Of a stretch of DNA of 64,000 nucleotides, positions 1 to 8,115 are shown piece after piece. The translations under genes were made by a program, and so were the position numbers. Location of the stretch: positions 124,001-188,000 of the forward strand of contig CAVRGT010000003.1 of assembly GCA_963720805.1 (NCBI GenBank). Direction: 5' to 3'. The DNA is from VRUE01 sp963720805. Its GTDB lineage: Bacteria; Actinomycetota; Thermoleophilia; Solirubrobacterales; 70-9. Position 1 is the first letter of the stretch, and each line of letters opens with the position of its first letter. Under the pieces are notes generated by a model. The model did no database searches. It had not been told where the DNA came from and saw only the letters and a list, made by a program, of their open reading frames with translations.

Positions 1-603
1 CGCCACCGGCATCTCGAAAGCCGCCGGGTCTCCCTCGCGCGCCAGCTTTTCCAGCGCCGGCCCGCCGGGATAGCCGAGGCCGAGCATGCGGGCAACCTTG
101 TCGAAGGCCTCGCCGGCCGCGTCGTCGAGAGTCTGGCCGAGCAGCTCGTAGCCGTTGTGCTCACGGACGCCGGCAAGCAGGGTGTGGCCGCCGCTCGCAA
201 CCAGGCAGAGGAAGGGCGGCGCCAGCGGCTCGGGCTCGAGGAAGTTGGCGGCGACGTGACCCTGCAGGTGGTCGACCGGGATCAGCGGCAGCCGTCGCGG
301 CGCGGCGATTGCCTTGGCCGTGCTGACGCCGACCAGGAGGGCCCCGATCAGGCCCGGCCCGGCGGTGACCGCAATCGCCTCGATCTGCTCGAGGGAGACG
401 CCCGCCTCGGCAAGCGCCGCCTCGACCACCGGCGTGGCGAGCTCAAGGTGGTGGCGCGAGGCAACCTCGGGAACGACGCCGCCGAACTGCGCGTGGGCGG
501 CGGCCTGCGAGGAGATCACGTTGGAGAGCATGCGGGCGCCATCCAGCACCGCGGCGCAGGTGTCATCGCAAGAGGTCTCCAGGGCGAGGATCAATCGAGC
601 CAC
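1..603 (-). CDS. tsaD: tRNA A37 threonylcarbamoyltransferase TsaD (C-terminus cut by window edge)
   Basis: Partial gene: 201 residues are visible and the C-terminal part lies beyond base 1. TsaD transfers the threonylcarbamoyl group from its AMP adduct to A37 of ANN-reading tRNAs, working in the cytoplasm with TsaB and TsaE, both encoded just upstream. Reading from GTG at 603 gives LALETSCDDT at residues 6-15, the ASKHA-fold start of the family. The metal-binding HxxxH is HLQGH (112-116) and SGGHT lies at 137-141. The GTG start overlaps the 3' end of rimI by 13 bases, so the two are probably co-translated. Identification is secure; only length and C-terminus cannot be judged. Confidence 0.95.
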   Translation of the reverse strand, partial: MARLILALETSCDDTCAAVLDGARMLSNVISSQAAAHAQFGGVVPEVASRHHLELATPVVEAALAEAGVSLEQIEAIAVTAGPGLIGALLVGVSTAKAIAAPRRLPLIPVDHLQGHVAANFLEPEPLAPPFLCLVASGGHTLLAGVREHNGYELLGQTLDDAAGEAFDKVARMLGLGYPGGPALEKLAREGDPAAFEMPVA

Positions 604-1076
604 ATGATCAAGGCGTCCTCACCGTTGTCCTGGTAGTAGCGAGGACGGACACCGGCGGAGCGGAAGCCGAGCCGTTCGTACATCGTGATCGCCGGCCGGT
701 TGGAGACCCGCACCTCGAGCGTGAACGGCAGCCTGCCTCCCCCCTCCTCGACCAGCTTGCCGATCAGGCCGCGGGCGACGCCGGCGCGGCGGCGCTCGGG
801 CGCTACCGCGACGTTCATCAGGTGCCAGACCTGGTCATAGCGCGAGCAGACCAGGTAGCCGACCAGCTCGTCGTCGAGCGTCGCCGCCAGGCAGATCCCG
901 GACGGCTTGGAGAGCTCGAGCACGAACATCGCCAGCGACCAGGGGGTCGGGAAGGAGCGCCGCTCGATCGAGATAACGGCGGGCAGATCGCTGTAGGCAA
1001 GCCGGCGGATCTTGCCCTCCGCGGCGGTCCTACTTGGCTCTCTTGGGATCGTCTCGCTCACGCCATCGTTGCGCAT
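591..1076 (-). CDS. rimI: GNAT acetyltransferase, RimI type (ribosomal protein alanine N-acetyltransferase)
   Basis: A 161-residue single-domain GNAT protein. RimI acetylates the N-terminal alanine of ribosomal protein S18 from acetyl-CoA, although actinobacterial homologues can act more widely. The acetyl-CoA loop is seen as ERRRAGVARG in the middle of the protein, and the C-terminal NRPAITMYERLGF is the usual motif B end. The domain proper begins near residue 23, so the first 15-20 residues may be spurious. An in-frame GTG at 1061 is an alternative start that shortens the 47-base overlap with tsaB. Its place between tsaB and tsaD is the common bacterial order and supports the RimI call over other GNATs. 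Confidence 0.88.
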   Translation of the reverse strand: MRNDGVSETIPREPSRTAAEGKIRRLAYSDLPAVISIERRSFPTPWSLAMFVLELSKPSGICLAATLDDELVGYLVCSRYDQVWHLMNVAVAPERRRAGVARGLIGKLVEEGGGRLPFTLEVRVSNRPAITMYERLGFRSAGVRPRYYQDNGEDALIMWLD

Positions 1077-1746
1077 CGGGAGGCCTCAGGTAGATCGGTT
1101 CGAGCGAATCGGCACCCGCCTGACCGGCGGACCCCGCAAGGGCACAGATGTGCCGCGCAGAGACCCGGTGGACAGGGTCCGCATCGTCGGGGATGTCTAC
1201 GCCCCGATCCACCAACTCTTGCCGAAATCGTACCGCGCCCGAACCCGCCGTTCGCGGCGACACCGGCAGCTCGGAGAGCCGGGCGACGAGCGCCTCCGGG
1301 GCGGCGACCAGCGGCTCCCAGAGCCGCTCCCCCACGGACGAGTAGAGCGCAGCGAAGACCTCCCCCCGACGCGCGTCGAGCACTGCCAGGTTGTCCCCCT
1401 CCCCCTGTTCGGCCATTCCTCGCCCAAGCGCATCGAGTGTGCAGATGCCCTTGACCGACACGTCGGCGCTGCTTGCCAGGCCCCGCGCCGTCGCCAGCCC
1501 GATGCGGATACCCACGAAAGAGCCTGGCCCGCGGCCGACCGCGATCCGCCCCACCTGCTGCCAGCCGCCACTTGCCGCTGCCGCGCGCTCCACCTCGGCG
1601 AGCAGGGCGGTCGAGTGCCGCGGTCTGCCCTCAGCGGTCAGGCCGAGCGTTGCCTCGTGCAGCACCTCGCCGCCGCGCATCGCGCAGACGGCGGTGTCGG
1701 CAGTCGCCGTGTCAAAACCGACGACCGCCTTCTCCTGGGCGCCCAG
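1030..1746 (-). CDS. tsaB: t6A synthesis protein TsaB, non-standard start
   Basis: TsaB is the inactive ASKHA partner that dimerises with TsaD for t6A synthesis. The first ATG (1680) would begin inside the first strand and lose the hallmark. The same frame is open upstream and reads GAQEKAVVGFDTATADTAV, which contains the family's N-terminal FDTAT. No ATG, GTG or TTG precedes that segment. The best remaining choice is CTG at 1746, two bases past the stop of the upstream gene (CTG at 1755 is another). The body shows the GRGPGSFVGIRIGLATARGL segment typical of TsaB. Either a CTG start or a lost base upstream explains this. The 3' end overlaps rimI by 47 bases. Confidence 0.85.
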   Translation of the reverse strand: MGAQEKAVVGFDTATADTAVCAMRGGEVLHEATLGLTAEGRPRHSTALLAEVERAAAASGGWQQVGRIAVGRGPGSFVGIRIGLATARGLASSADVSVKGICTLDALGRGMAEQGEGDNLAVLDARRGEVFAALYSSVGERLWEPLVAAPEALVARLSELPVSPRTAGSGAVRFRQELVDRGVDIPDDADPVHRVSARHICALAGSAGQAGADSLEPIYLRPPDAQRWRERDDPKRAK

Positions 1747-1747
1747 C

Positions 1748-2122
1748 TCAGCCAGTGACCCGGAAGACGAAGGAGCCGACGCGCTTGCCTTCGACGAACC
1801 AGGTGACCCGGTGCTTGCCGGGGATGTTCGAGGTCACCTTGTTGACGTAGAGCGTCCCCTGCGTGGCCGGCTGGGCTTTCGCGCAGATGTTTTTGCCGGT
1901 CGGGAACTTGACGCAGACGCTGTAGTTGACGTCGGCGTGGAGGCTCTTGAAGAAGGCGCCCTTTTTGGATTGCTTCGGGCACTTGTGGGCCGCGGTCGCG
2001 TTCTGGGAGACGCCACAGGCAACGTAGTGCTTATAGGCAGCAGCACCCGCCGTCGCCGTCGTCGCGGCTGCCAGCAGCGCAACCGCCAGCAGCATCGCGC
2101 CCAGCGTCTTGATTCCCTTCAT
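1748..2122 (-). CDS. Small secreted protein of unknown function
   Basis: A 124-residue protein that I do not recognise. I chose ATG at 2122 because GGAGG sits 8 bases upstream and a clean signal peptide follows (MKGIKTLGAMLLAVALLAAA, Ala-rich cleavage region near residue 28); a start further upstream would only add an odd extension. The mature part is small and basic with four cysteines (ACGVS, HKCPK, VCVKF, ICAKA), so it may be disulfide-bonded. It ends VGSFVFRVTG, resembling a short beta-rich extracellular domain. It lies between tsaE and tsaB, two bases ahead of tsaB, and thus interrupts the t6A cluster without any evident link to it. Confidence 0.75.
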   Translation of the reverse strand: MKGIKTLGAMLLAVALLAAATTATAGAAAYKHYVACGVSQNATAAHKCPKQSKKGAFFKSLHADVNYSVCVKFPTGKNICAKAQPATQGTLYVNKVTSNIPGKHRVTWFVEGKRVGSFVFRVTG

Positions 2123-2190
2123 CCGGCGTCCCTCCGTTCGCAGTTCGACTTTCTTCGATGCTACATGCACCGTCCCCTCTCAGAACACGC

Positions 2191-2622
2191 CTATTTGCGG
2201 TCGGATGCGGCGGGCATCTCAATCTGCCGCCGATCGCCGCCGGCGTGGTCGAGACGGACCGCGAAAACGCGTCGGCCCCTGAGGGTCGGGACCGCGACGG
2301 CGGGCCACTCGATGAAGGCGACGCCGTCCGCTCCCAGGTAGTCGTCGAGGAGGGCCGGATCCTCGGCCTCGAGGCTCTCGAGGCGGTAGAGATCGAGATG
2401 GGCGACCGGGAGGCGCCCACCCTCGTAGCGCTGCCCGATCGTGAAGGTCGGCGAGGTGACGGGCACCTCGACGCCAAGTGCCCGGCAAGCGCCGCGGATC
2501 AGGGTCGTCTTGCCCGCACCAACCTCACCGCTGATCACGACGGCGTCGCCGGGCGCGAGCATTGCGGCGAGCTCGGCGCCGAGCGCTTCGGTCTCGGCGG
2601 CGGATTCAGTGGTCGAGCTCAC
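2191..2622 (-). CDS. tsaE: t6A synthesis ATPase TsaE
   Basis: A 143-residue P-loop ATPase that drives the TsaB-TsaD complex through its t6A cycle. The Walker A is SGEVGAGKTT at residues 31-40; TSPTF and HLDLYRLES follow, both hallmarks of the family, and FIEWP lies later. The GTG start at 2622 overlaps the stop of the uracil-DNA glycosylase gene as GTGA, which indicates translational coupling. Length is normal (about 150). Further along this strand come a secreted protein gene and then tsaB, rimI and tsaD, so all dedicated t6A-complex partners except TsaC/Sua5 lie in one run. Confidence 0.95.
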   Translation of the reverse strand: MSSTTESAAETEALGAELAAMLAPGDAVVISGEVGAGKTTLIRGACRALGVEVPVTSPTFTIGQRYEGGRLPVAHLDLYRLESLEAEDPALLDDYLGADGVAFIEWPAVAVPTLRGRRVFAVRLDHAGGDRRQIEMPAASDRK

Positions 2623-3320
2623 CCGAAGATGTCGAGCTGCTCTTCGGAGGGCTGGGGCGGCGGAGCAACATCCTCAGAGGGTTCCTCAACGGGTTCCTCA
2701 ACGGGTTCTTCGGCGGACACGGGCGGGCCGACCGCGAGCAAATCGGGGAGCGTGGCGAAGTCCTGGCGCAGCGTCTCCTTGACCGCCGGCGTGCGCAGCG
2801 CCGCCGCCGGGTGAAAGAGCGGCAGCAGGAAAACCGTGCGACCACCGAGCTCGTGCACCTGGGGCGCTCCCCGAACCTTGGTGATCCCGGCCGGATTGCC
2901 GCTGAGCAGCTTTGTGGCGAAGTTGCCCAGGGTGCAGATGACCGTCGGCTCGATCAGCCGCACCTGCTCGAAGAGGTAGGGCCTGCACGCCTCGATCTCC
3001 AGCGACTGCGGATCGCGGTTGCCCGGCGGCCGGCTCTTCAGCACGTTGGCGATGAAGACCTGCTCGCGCGAGAGCCCGATCTCTTCCAGCATCTGGTTGA
3101 GCAGCTGCCCCGCGCGGCCGACGAACGGCAACCCCTGGCGGTCCTCTTCGGCCCCTGGCGCCTCGCCGACGAACATCAGGTCGGCGTTTGCGTCGCCTGC
3201 GCCGAAGACCGCCTTGGTCCGCGTCTCATGCAGCGGGCACTTGGCGCAGTCCTTGACCTCGTTGAAGAGCGCGACGAGCTGCTCGCGCCGCTGCTCAGCC
3301 GTCGCCGCCACCGGAGCCAC
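2619..3320 (-). CDS. Family 4 uracil-DNA glycosylase (4Fe-4S)
   Basis: A 233-residue enzyme that removes uracil from DNA to begin base excision repair. With GTG at 3320 as start, four cysteines fall at 25, 28, 112 and 129, the C-x2-C...C-x16-C ligand pattern of the iron-sulfur cluster in family 4. The active-site segment GEAPGAEEDRQGLPFVGRAG begins at residue 52, and the third motif is FHPAA near 170. The C-terminus is an acidic, proline-rich tail with a repeated EEPV unit (near-perfect 15-base repeats around 2685-2715). A start at 3416 is open but would run 122 bases into the FmdB gene; GTG at 3311 is also possible. Confidence 0.92.
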   Translation of the reverse strand: MAPVAATAEQRREQLVALFNEVKDCAKCPLHETRTKAVFGAGDANADLMFVGEAPGAEEDRQGLPFVGRAGQLLNQMLEEIGLSREQVFIANVLKSRPPGNRDPQSLEIEACRPYLFEQVRLIEPTVICTLGNFATKLLSGNPAGITKVRGAPQVHELGGRTVFLLPLFHPAAALRTPAVKETLRQDFATLPDLLAVGPPVSAEEPVEEPVEEPSEDVAPPPQPSEEQLDIFG

Positions 3321-3567
3321 CTTTCGCTCGCTTGCTCCTGCTCTCGGCAAGACGCTCCCCCCGCGCCGCTTCCCGCTCGCCGCGCCGCGATTCGTCAGAC
3401 CTGACGGCGGCCCCACGCGGCTGTCGACCGGCGGGCGAGACCGGCGAGAGCAACCGCCGCGTATGAGTCGACCCGCACCGCGGGCAGGCCAGGCTGCGCG
3501 TCTCGCTCGAGGTCAGCTCCTCAAAGCGCTCGCCGCACTCCTCGCACTCGAACTCATAGACGGGCAT
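3295..3567 (-). CDS. FmdB-type zinc ribbon protein
   Basis: A 90-residue protein starting MPVYEFECEEC, the conserved opening of FmdB/CxxC-CxxC regulatory zinc ribbons. The four presumed zinc ligands are C8, C11, C28 and C31. After residue 45 it becomes low-complexity, charged and glycine-rich (GGSGGGDG at the end). An upstream start at 3612 is open but adds 15 residues not seen in the family. It overlaps the glycosylase start by 26 bases and is the first gene of the tsaE-tsaD run. The family's exact role is unknown; the ribbon suggests protein or nucleic acid contact. Confidence 0.82.
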   Translation of the reverse strand: MPVYEFECEECGERFEELTSSETRSLACPRCGSTHTRRLLSPVSPAGRQPRGAAVRSDESRRGEREAARGERLAESRSKRAKGGSGGGDG

Positions 3568-3625
3568 CGCCCGGCAATCGTAGATCGGAAGTGCCGGCCG
3601 CCGTAGCTTCAAATAGTCTGACTGA

Positions 3626-4645
3626 ATGAAGTCGTTTGGCGGTAGGGGTTATGCGCTGATCTCGGCAATCGTCCTTGCCGGCATCCTGCCGGCCTCGGCA
3701 ACGGCAGACCGGGGCCACTTCGCCTTGCCGGCCATGCATTCCTCTGAATTCACCCTGCCGGCCAGCAACGGCTACCGGCTTCGGGTCTCCAATACCGGTG
3801 ACGGGCAGATCTACGTGACGGCAGAAAACGGCGGATCGATGGTGAACTACAACGTGCAGGGGAAGAGGAGTAAGGAAAACGGGATCGAGGCAAGGCTGCC
3901 CGGCGTGGGCAGAATCTCCGTGCGCTTTGAACAGCATGGGAAGACCAAGCACACGCCGCCCAGCGATAACTGCACAGGCAATGGCAGTGACACCGCGCGC
4001 GGTGTGTTTCGCGGCGCGATCGTCTTCAACGGCGAAAAGGGCTTTACACGGGCACGCGCCAGCCGTGCCAGGGGGACGGCCCACGACTCCGGCAAGGAAG
4101 TCTGCGCAAGAGAAAAGGAAGGGAAGGGCGATTCCGGCTTCCACCCAACCTTCTTGATCGCCTCCGCGCCTCACGGCAAGGGTCTGCTCTCGTTTTTCGC
4201 CTTTAAGTTCTCCTCGGACTCGATACCGGCCGCCGACCAGACCTCGTACAGCGCCTCGCTCTTCCAGCTCAGAGGCCAGATGAGCGTCGTGCGCACGGTT
4301 TCGCGAAACGCCGCCGAGGCGTCGTTCGCTCTGAGTGAACCGTCCGGCCACCCCACCGCAGCCGGCGTCGCGCCGCCGTCTCCTTTCCTCGGTACAGCTG
4401 AATTCCAGCTCGAATCCAAATCGACCGCGACCTGGACCGGGCCGCTCGGCGTCGACCTGCCCGGCCTCGGTCCGGTCAGCCTCGCCGGCCCGAAGTTCTC
4501 CGCCGAACTTTGCGTCGACAATCGACCCTGCTACGGCGCCGGTAATGACCACGGTGCCAACTTCGTGGCCGTTGCCATCAGCAAGCTGGAGAGGGGGATG
4601 CTGCCTAGGGCAGCGGCTCCCAATCCCAGGCCTTGGCCGAGGTGA
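3626..4645 (+). CDS. Secreted protein of unknown function
   Basis: A 339-residue protein with an N-terminal signal peptide (MKSFGGRGYALISAIVLAGI, cleavage likely after SATA near residue 27). The remainder looks beta-rich and extracellular, with paired cysteines (DNCTGNG, EVCAREK, ELCVDNRPCYG). I do not recognise a named domain. It is transcribed away from the FmdB gene, with 58 bases between the two starts. Its last 41 bases overlap the 3' end of panB on the other strand, so the tail RAAAPNPRPWPR may not be under selection. Codon use matches its neighbours. Confidence 0.7.
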   Translation: MKSFGGRGYALISAIVLAGILPASATADRGHFALPAMHSSEFTLPASNGYRLRVSNTGDGQIYVTAENGGSMVNYNVQGKRSKENGIEARLPGVGRISVRFEQHGKTKHTPPSDNCTGNGSDTARGVFRGAIVFNGEKGFTRARASRARGTAHDSGKEVCAREKEGKGDSGFHPTFLIASAPHGKGLLSFFAFKFSSDSIPAADQTSYSASLFQLRGQMSVVRTVSRNAAEASFALSEPSGHPTAAGVAPPSPFLGTAEFQLESKSTATWTGPLGVDLPGLGPVSLAGPKFSAELCVDNRPCYGAGNDHGANFVAVAISKLERGMLPRAAAPNPRPWPR

Positions 4646-5540
4646 GGCTCTCCTGGTCGAGGTAGTGCCTGAACTCCGATAGCTCGGCGGGCTCGATGCC
4701 GTAGACGTGGTCGGGTTCGGGGAAGTGGGCGCTGCGGACCTCGGCTACGTACTGGTTCATGCCGGCGACCATCTGGTTGTGGATCTCGGCGTATTGCTTG
4801 ACGAATTTGGCCATGCGGCCGGTGGTGATACCGAGCAGGTCATGGAAGACGAGGACCTGGCCCGCGGTGGCGGGGCCGGCGCCGATCCCGATCACCGGGA
4901 TCTCGAGCTTCTCGACGATCGCCTCGGTGACCGCGGCGGGAACGGCCTCGAAGACGATCGCGAAACAGCCGACCGCCTGCAGGGCGAGTGCGTCCTCGCA
5001 GAGCTGGATCGCGCTCTGGGCGGTCTTGCCCTGGGCCTTGTAGCCGCCGAGGGCGGTCGCCGTCTGCGGGGTGAGACCGACGTGGCCCATCACCGGGATG
5101 CCGGAGCGGACGATCGCGCGGGCGCGCTCGATCGAGATTCCCCCGGCCTCGAGCTTGACCGTCTGGCATCCGGTCTCCTTGACCAGGCGCTGGGCGTTTT
5201 GGATCGCCAGCTCGTTGCTCGACTCATAGCTGCCCATCGGCATGTCGCCGACCATCAGCGGCGTCCTCAGGCCGCGCCGAACCGCCTTGCCGAGGACGAG
5301 CATCTCCTCCAGCGTCACCGCCTCGGTGCCGGAGTGGCCGAGCACTACGTTCGCGGCCGAGTCGCCGACCAGGACGACGTCCACCCCGGCCTCCTCCGCC
5401 ACCTTGGCTGAGGGGAAGTCATAGGCGGTGACCATCGCGATCGGTTCGCCCTTCTCCTTCATCTCGGCCAGCCGCGGCAGGCTTACCGGCGGGCGCTCGG
5501 CCGGGGGCGGCGCGGTGTGCGAGCGGGCGCCGGAGCTCAT
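4605..5540 (-). CDS. panB: 3-methyl-2-oxobutanoate hydroxymethyltransferase
   Basis: PanB adds a hydroxymethyl group from 5,10-methylene-THF to alpha-ketoisovalerate, giving ketopantoate. The 311-residue protein has the TIM-barrel landmarks MVTAYDFPSAKVAEEAGVD, VLVGDS, GDMPMGSY, VKLEAGG and HVGLTPQ, then IGIGAGP near the C-terminus. The first 25 residues are a family-variable extension. ATG at 5540 shares its first base with the last base of the panD stop (TGATG), so panD and panB are coupled. With panC upstream this gives three of the four pantothenate enzymes; panE is not in the window. Confidence 0.97.
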   Translation of the reverse strand: MSSGARSHTAPPPAERPPVSLPRLAEMKEKGEPIAMVTAYDFPSAKVAEEAGVDVVLVGDSAANVVLGHSGTEAVTLEEMLVLGKAVRRGLRTPLMVGDMPMGSYESSNELAIQNAQRLVKETGCQTVKLEAGGISIERARAIVRSGIPVMGHVGLTPQTATALGGYKAQGKTAQSAIQLCEDALALQAVGCFAIVFEAVPAAVTEAIVEKLEIPVIGIGAGPATAGQVLVFHDLLGITTGRMAKFVKQYAEIHNQMVAGMNQYVAEVRSAHFPEPDHVYGIEPAELSEFRHYLDQESLTSAKAWDWEPLP

Positions 5541-5950
5541 CAGGCGATCTCCGCTTCGGCCCTGGGCTGCTCGGCGAGCAGCACCTCGGGGTGGCTGTCG
5601 ACGGCGACGATCTCGTTCTCGTCGTCGACGTGGACGACCACCGGCGAGTAGGTCTCCAGATCGCTCTCGTCGTAGGCGCCAAAGGAGCCGACGATGATCT
5701 TGTGGCCGGGGCGGGTCAGGTGAGCGGCCGCGCCGTTGACCTGCATCGTGCGCGAGCCGGGCTCGCCGTCGATCACGTAGGTGACGAAGCGAGCGCCGTT
5801 GTCGATGTCCCAGACGTGAACCTGCTCGTTGGTGATCAGGTCCGCGGCGGCCATCAACTCGGTGTCGATCGTGATGCTGCCGATGTAGTCGACGTCACAG
5901 TCGGTCACCGTCGCCCGGTGGATCTTGGACTTGAGCATCTGCCTCTGCAT
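5540..5950 (-). CDS. panD: Aspartate 1-decarboxylase
   Basis: PanD makes beta-alanine from L-aspartate using a pyruvoyl group formed by self-cleavage. The 136-residue precursor shows KIHRATVTD at the N-terminus and the cleavage site DYIGSITID, cut between G24 and S25, which becomes the pyruvoyl residue. VINGAAAH-type sequence (QVNGAAAHL) and GHKIIVGSF follow as expected. The last 20 residues are an extra acidic tail. It lies 32 bases after panC and overlaps panB by one base. Confidence 0.96.
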   Translation of the reverse strand: MQRQMLKSKIHRATVTDCDVDYIGSITIDTELMAAADLITNEQVHVWDIDNGARFVTYVIDGEPGSRTMQVNGAAAHLTRPGHKIIVGSFGAYDESDLETYSPVVVHVDDENEIVAVDSHPEVLLAEQPRAEAEIA

Positions 5951-5982
5951 CGATTCTCCTGTCAGCTCATTGGGTTAGGAAT

Positions 5983-6879
5983 TCAAGGCTCGATAAGGAC
6001 GTTGTCGATCAGGCGAGCGCCACCCACCCGGGCCGCGACCGCGATCAGCACCGGCCGGTTGCCCAGCTCGGTGACGGGGGAAAGGTCTTCGGCGTCGCGC
6101 GCCTCGAGGTACTCGGGCTCGATCCCGGCGCCGTCCAGCTCGGCGCGGGCCGCCTCGAGCGCGGCGGGGAGGCCCTCCGCGGGAGCGCTCGCCTCGGCGG
6201 CGGCGAGCGCGCGCGAGAGCGCCGTCGCGCGCAGCCGCTCGCTCGGCTCCAGATAGGCGTTGCGCGAGCTCATCGCCAGGCCGTCGGGCTCGCGCACCGT
6301 CGGCAGCACCTCGATCCGCAGCGGGAAATCCAGGTCGCTGACCAGGCGACGAATAACGGCAACCTGCTGCGCGTCCTTCTGGCCAAAGTAGGCGACATCA
6401 GGACCGACCGAGTTGAAGAGCTTGGCGACCACGGTGGCGACCCCGCGGAAGTGCTCGGGGCCGCGGCGCGAGGGATCGCCGTCGAGCACGCCGGTCAGGC
6501 TGCCCTCGACCGCGACGTAGCTGGCAAAGCCTTCCGGGTAGACGTCCAGCGCCGTCGGCGCGTAGACGAAGTCAGCGCCGGCCTCGGCCGCCAACCCCAG
6601 GTCACGGTCCTCATCGCGCGGATAGCGGTCGAGGTCCTCGCCCGGCCCGAACTGGGTCGGGTTGACGAAGAGGCTCATCACGACCACGTCGCACTCGGCG
6701 CGGGCGGCGCGCAGGAGCGAAAGATGCCCCTCGTGCAGGTAGCCCATCGTCGGCACCAGGCCGATCGACTGCCCCGAGCGCCTGGCCGGCTCCAAAGCAA
6801 GGCGAAGCTCGTCCTTACGGCGAAGGACCGCCACACTGCCGTGGGGGTTTGAGGAATCGACGAGATCGAGAAGATTCAT
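5983..6879 (-). CDS. panC: Pantothenate synthetase
   Basis: PanC joins pantoate and beta-alanine with ATP, through a pantoyl-adenylate. In this 298-residue protein the nucleotide-binding HIGH-like motif is HEGH at residues 49-52 within MGYLHEGHLSLL. Further marks are FVNPTQFGPGEDL, the pantoate-binding GQKDAQQ, and GLAMSSRN, the KMSKS equivalent. It is the first gene of panC-panD-panB. The start is about 20 residues longer than in many homologues but is the only good ATG. A TATACT box lies about 35 bases upstream. Confidence 0.96.
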   Translation of the reverse strand: MNLLDLVDSSNPHGSVAVLRRKDELRLALEPARRSGQSIGLVPTMGYLHEGHLSLLRAARAECDVVVMSLFVNPTQFGPGEDLDRYPRDEDRDLGLAAEAGADFVYAPTALDVYPEGFASYVAVEGSLTGVLDGDPSRRGPEHFRGVATVVAKLFNSVGPDVAYFGQKDAQQVAVIRRLVSDLDFPLRIEVLPTVREPDGLAMSSRNAYLEPSERLRATALSRALAAAEASAPAEGLPAALEAARAELDGAGIEPEYLEARDAEDLSPVTELGNRPVLIAVAARVGGARLIDNVLIEP

Positions 6880-6914
6880 GGGTCCATGCCCTTCGGGTCA
6901 CGGCCGTGGGTAAA

Positions 6915-6920
6915 AGTATA
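6915..6920 (-). promoter_or_regulatory. Candidate -10 box of panC operon
   Basis: On the minus strand TATACT lies 35 bases before the panC ATG in an A/T-rich patch (TATACTTTTACCC) that stands out in this GC-rich DNA. No convincing -35 hexamer is seen at 16-18 bases. The call rests on one hexamer and the position only. Confidence 0.3.
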
Positions 6921-6983
6921 GGCACAGACGCGCGGCATTCACGCGGCTTGCGTCACATTTCGAACAGTCGGCGCCGCCCGGCG

Positions 6984-7562
6984 CTACGAGCGGCGCAGCG
7001 GCTTCGCCGGGCTGCCCGCGGCGACGGTCCCCGGCGGCAGGTCCCGCGTGACCACGGAGTTGGCCCCGACAACGCAGCGATCGCCGATCGTGACGCCGCT
7101 GGTGACCACGCAGTTGACCCCGAACCAGCAGTTGGAGCCGATCCTGACCGGACCCTTGCCGGTGAAGCCCTGTTGGGTGATCGGGACCTCTGGATCGTCG
7201 AAGCGGTGGGCCGAGTCGCCGATGAAGCAGCCGTTCGCGAACATCGTGTGATCGCCGATCTCGATCAGCTCGAGCGCCGCCAGCATCGTGTTGCGGTTGA
7301 GGAAGCAGTCGGCGCCGATCTCAATCCGGGCCTCGGGAGCCAGGGTCAGCCAGCAGCCCGGCTCCAGCAGAGTGCCTTCGCCGATGCGCAGGCGCCCCTC
7401 ATCGAGTGCCTCCAGCGCCTCTCCCTCCAGCGGTCGACGAACGAAGAAGCCGCCCCGAGCAGCGTGGCGGGCCAGGCGCCAACGCCGGCTCAGCCGCCGA
7501 TTGCGCTCATACCAGCGCCGCTTCGCCCACCAGATCCGCCAACCCGTCTGCTCGCCGGCCAC
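6984..7562 (-). CDS. Left-handed beta-helix (hexapeptide) acyltransferase
   Basis: A 192-residue protein of the maltose/chloramphenicol O-acetyltransferase-like hexapeptide group. It has imperfect hexapeptide turns from about residue 65 on (IEIGADCFLNRNTML, IEIGDHTMF, VRIGSNCWFGVNCVV, VTIGDRCVVGANSVV), ending with the typical PPGTVAAGSPAKPLR. The first 40 residues are highly basic and Trp/Arg-rich, which suggests contact with membrane or an acidic partner. The acceptor cannot be told; sugar or cell-envelope precursors are usual. It stands alone between panC and a plus-strand pair. Confidence 0.82.
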   Translation of the reverse strand: MAGEQTGWRIWWAKRRWYERNRRLSRRWRLARHAARGGFFVRRPLEGEALEALDEGRLRIGEGTLLEPGCWLTLAPEARIEIGADCFLNRNTMLAALELIEIGDHTMFANGCFIGDSAHRFDDPEVPITQQGFTGKGPVRIGSNCWFGVNCVVTSGVTIGDRCVVGANSVVTRDLPPGTVAAGSPAKPLRRS

Positions 7563-7633
7563 GCTCCTAGCTTTCCAGAGCGGCCGCGAGTAGGGTCGGC
7601 GGGCACCCGCCCAAGGACGAAAGGCACGACGTA

Positions 7634-8113
7634 ATGTTGGAGATGAGCCCGGATCAGGTCGCCGAGTGGAGACGTCAGTGCACGGACCTTGTCGCCTCGC
7701 GGGTCAACGGCGAAGAGGTGCTGGCCGCCGCCGGCTTCCGCCAGGGCGGCGCAAGCGCCAACTACGTGGCCTCGAAGGCGCAGCTGGGTGGCGCCGTCTA
7801 CGCCGGGATCAAGATGCTGCGCAAAAAGAAGGCGGGCGGCCTGCCCGACAAGGTGATGCTGGCGGTGACCCCGGAGAAGCTCTACGCCTTCAAGCTCAGC
7901 GTCGGGCGCAGCTACAAGCTCGGCGACGAGGTCGGCCTCTGGGAGCGAGCGGGGCTCAAGGTCAGCAGCGATGCGAGTGGCGGCATGACCGCGCTGACGA
8001 TCGAGTCCCCGGCGACCGGCGAGAAGGCCTCGCTGGTCGGGATCAGCGTCAAGGACGACCCGGTCAGCCTCGACCTGATCGGCGTGCTGCAGGGCACGGC
8101 GGCGGCGGGTTGA
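7634..8113 (+). CDS. Conserved hypothetical protein with PH-like fold features
   Basis: A 159-residue soluble protein. The central part (PDKVMLAVTPEKLYAFKLSV) looks like the strand pattern of bacterial PH-like domains that appear in small actinobacterial proteins. No catalytic motif or membrane segment is visible. Its TGA overlaps the region where the downstream ROK kinase begins, so the two are likely co-transcribed. Function unknown; the fold call is an inference from the sequence pattern only. Confidence 0.6.
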   Translation: MLEMSPDQVAEWRRQCTDLVASRVNGEEVLAAAGFRQGGASANYVASKAQLGGAVYAGIKMLRKKKAGGLPDKVMLAVTPEKLYAFKLSVGRSYKLGDEVGLWERAGLKVSSDASGGMTALTIESPATGEKASLVGISVKDDPVSLDLIGVLQGTAAAG

Positions 8114-8115
8114 CG

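Noticed and set aside
2680..2720. Tandem repeat near the end of the uracil-DNA glycosylase gene as a mobile or regulatory repeat
   Set aside because: It is a few copies of a 15-base unit coding EEPVE in an acidic tail, best seen as low-complexity protein sequence.
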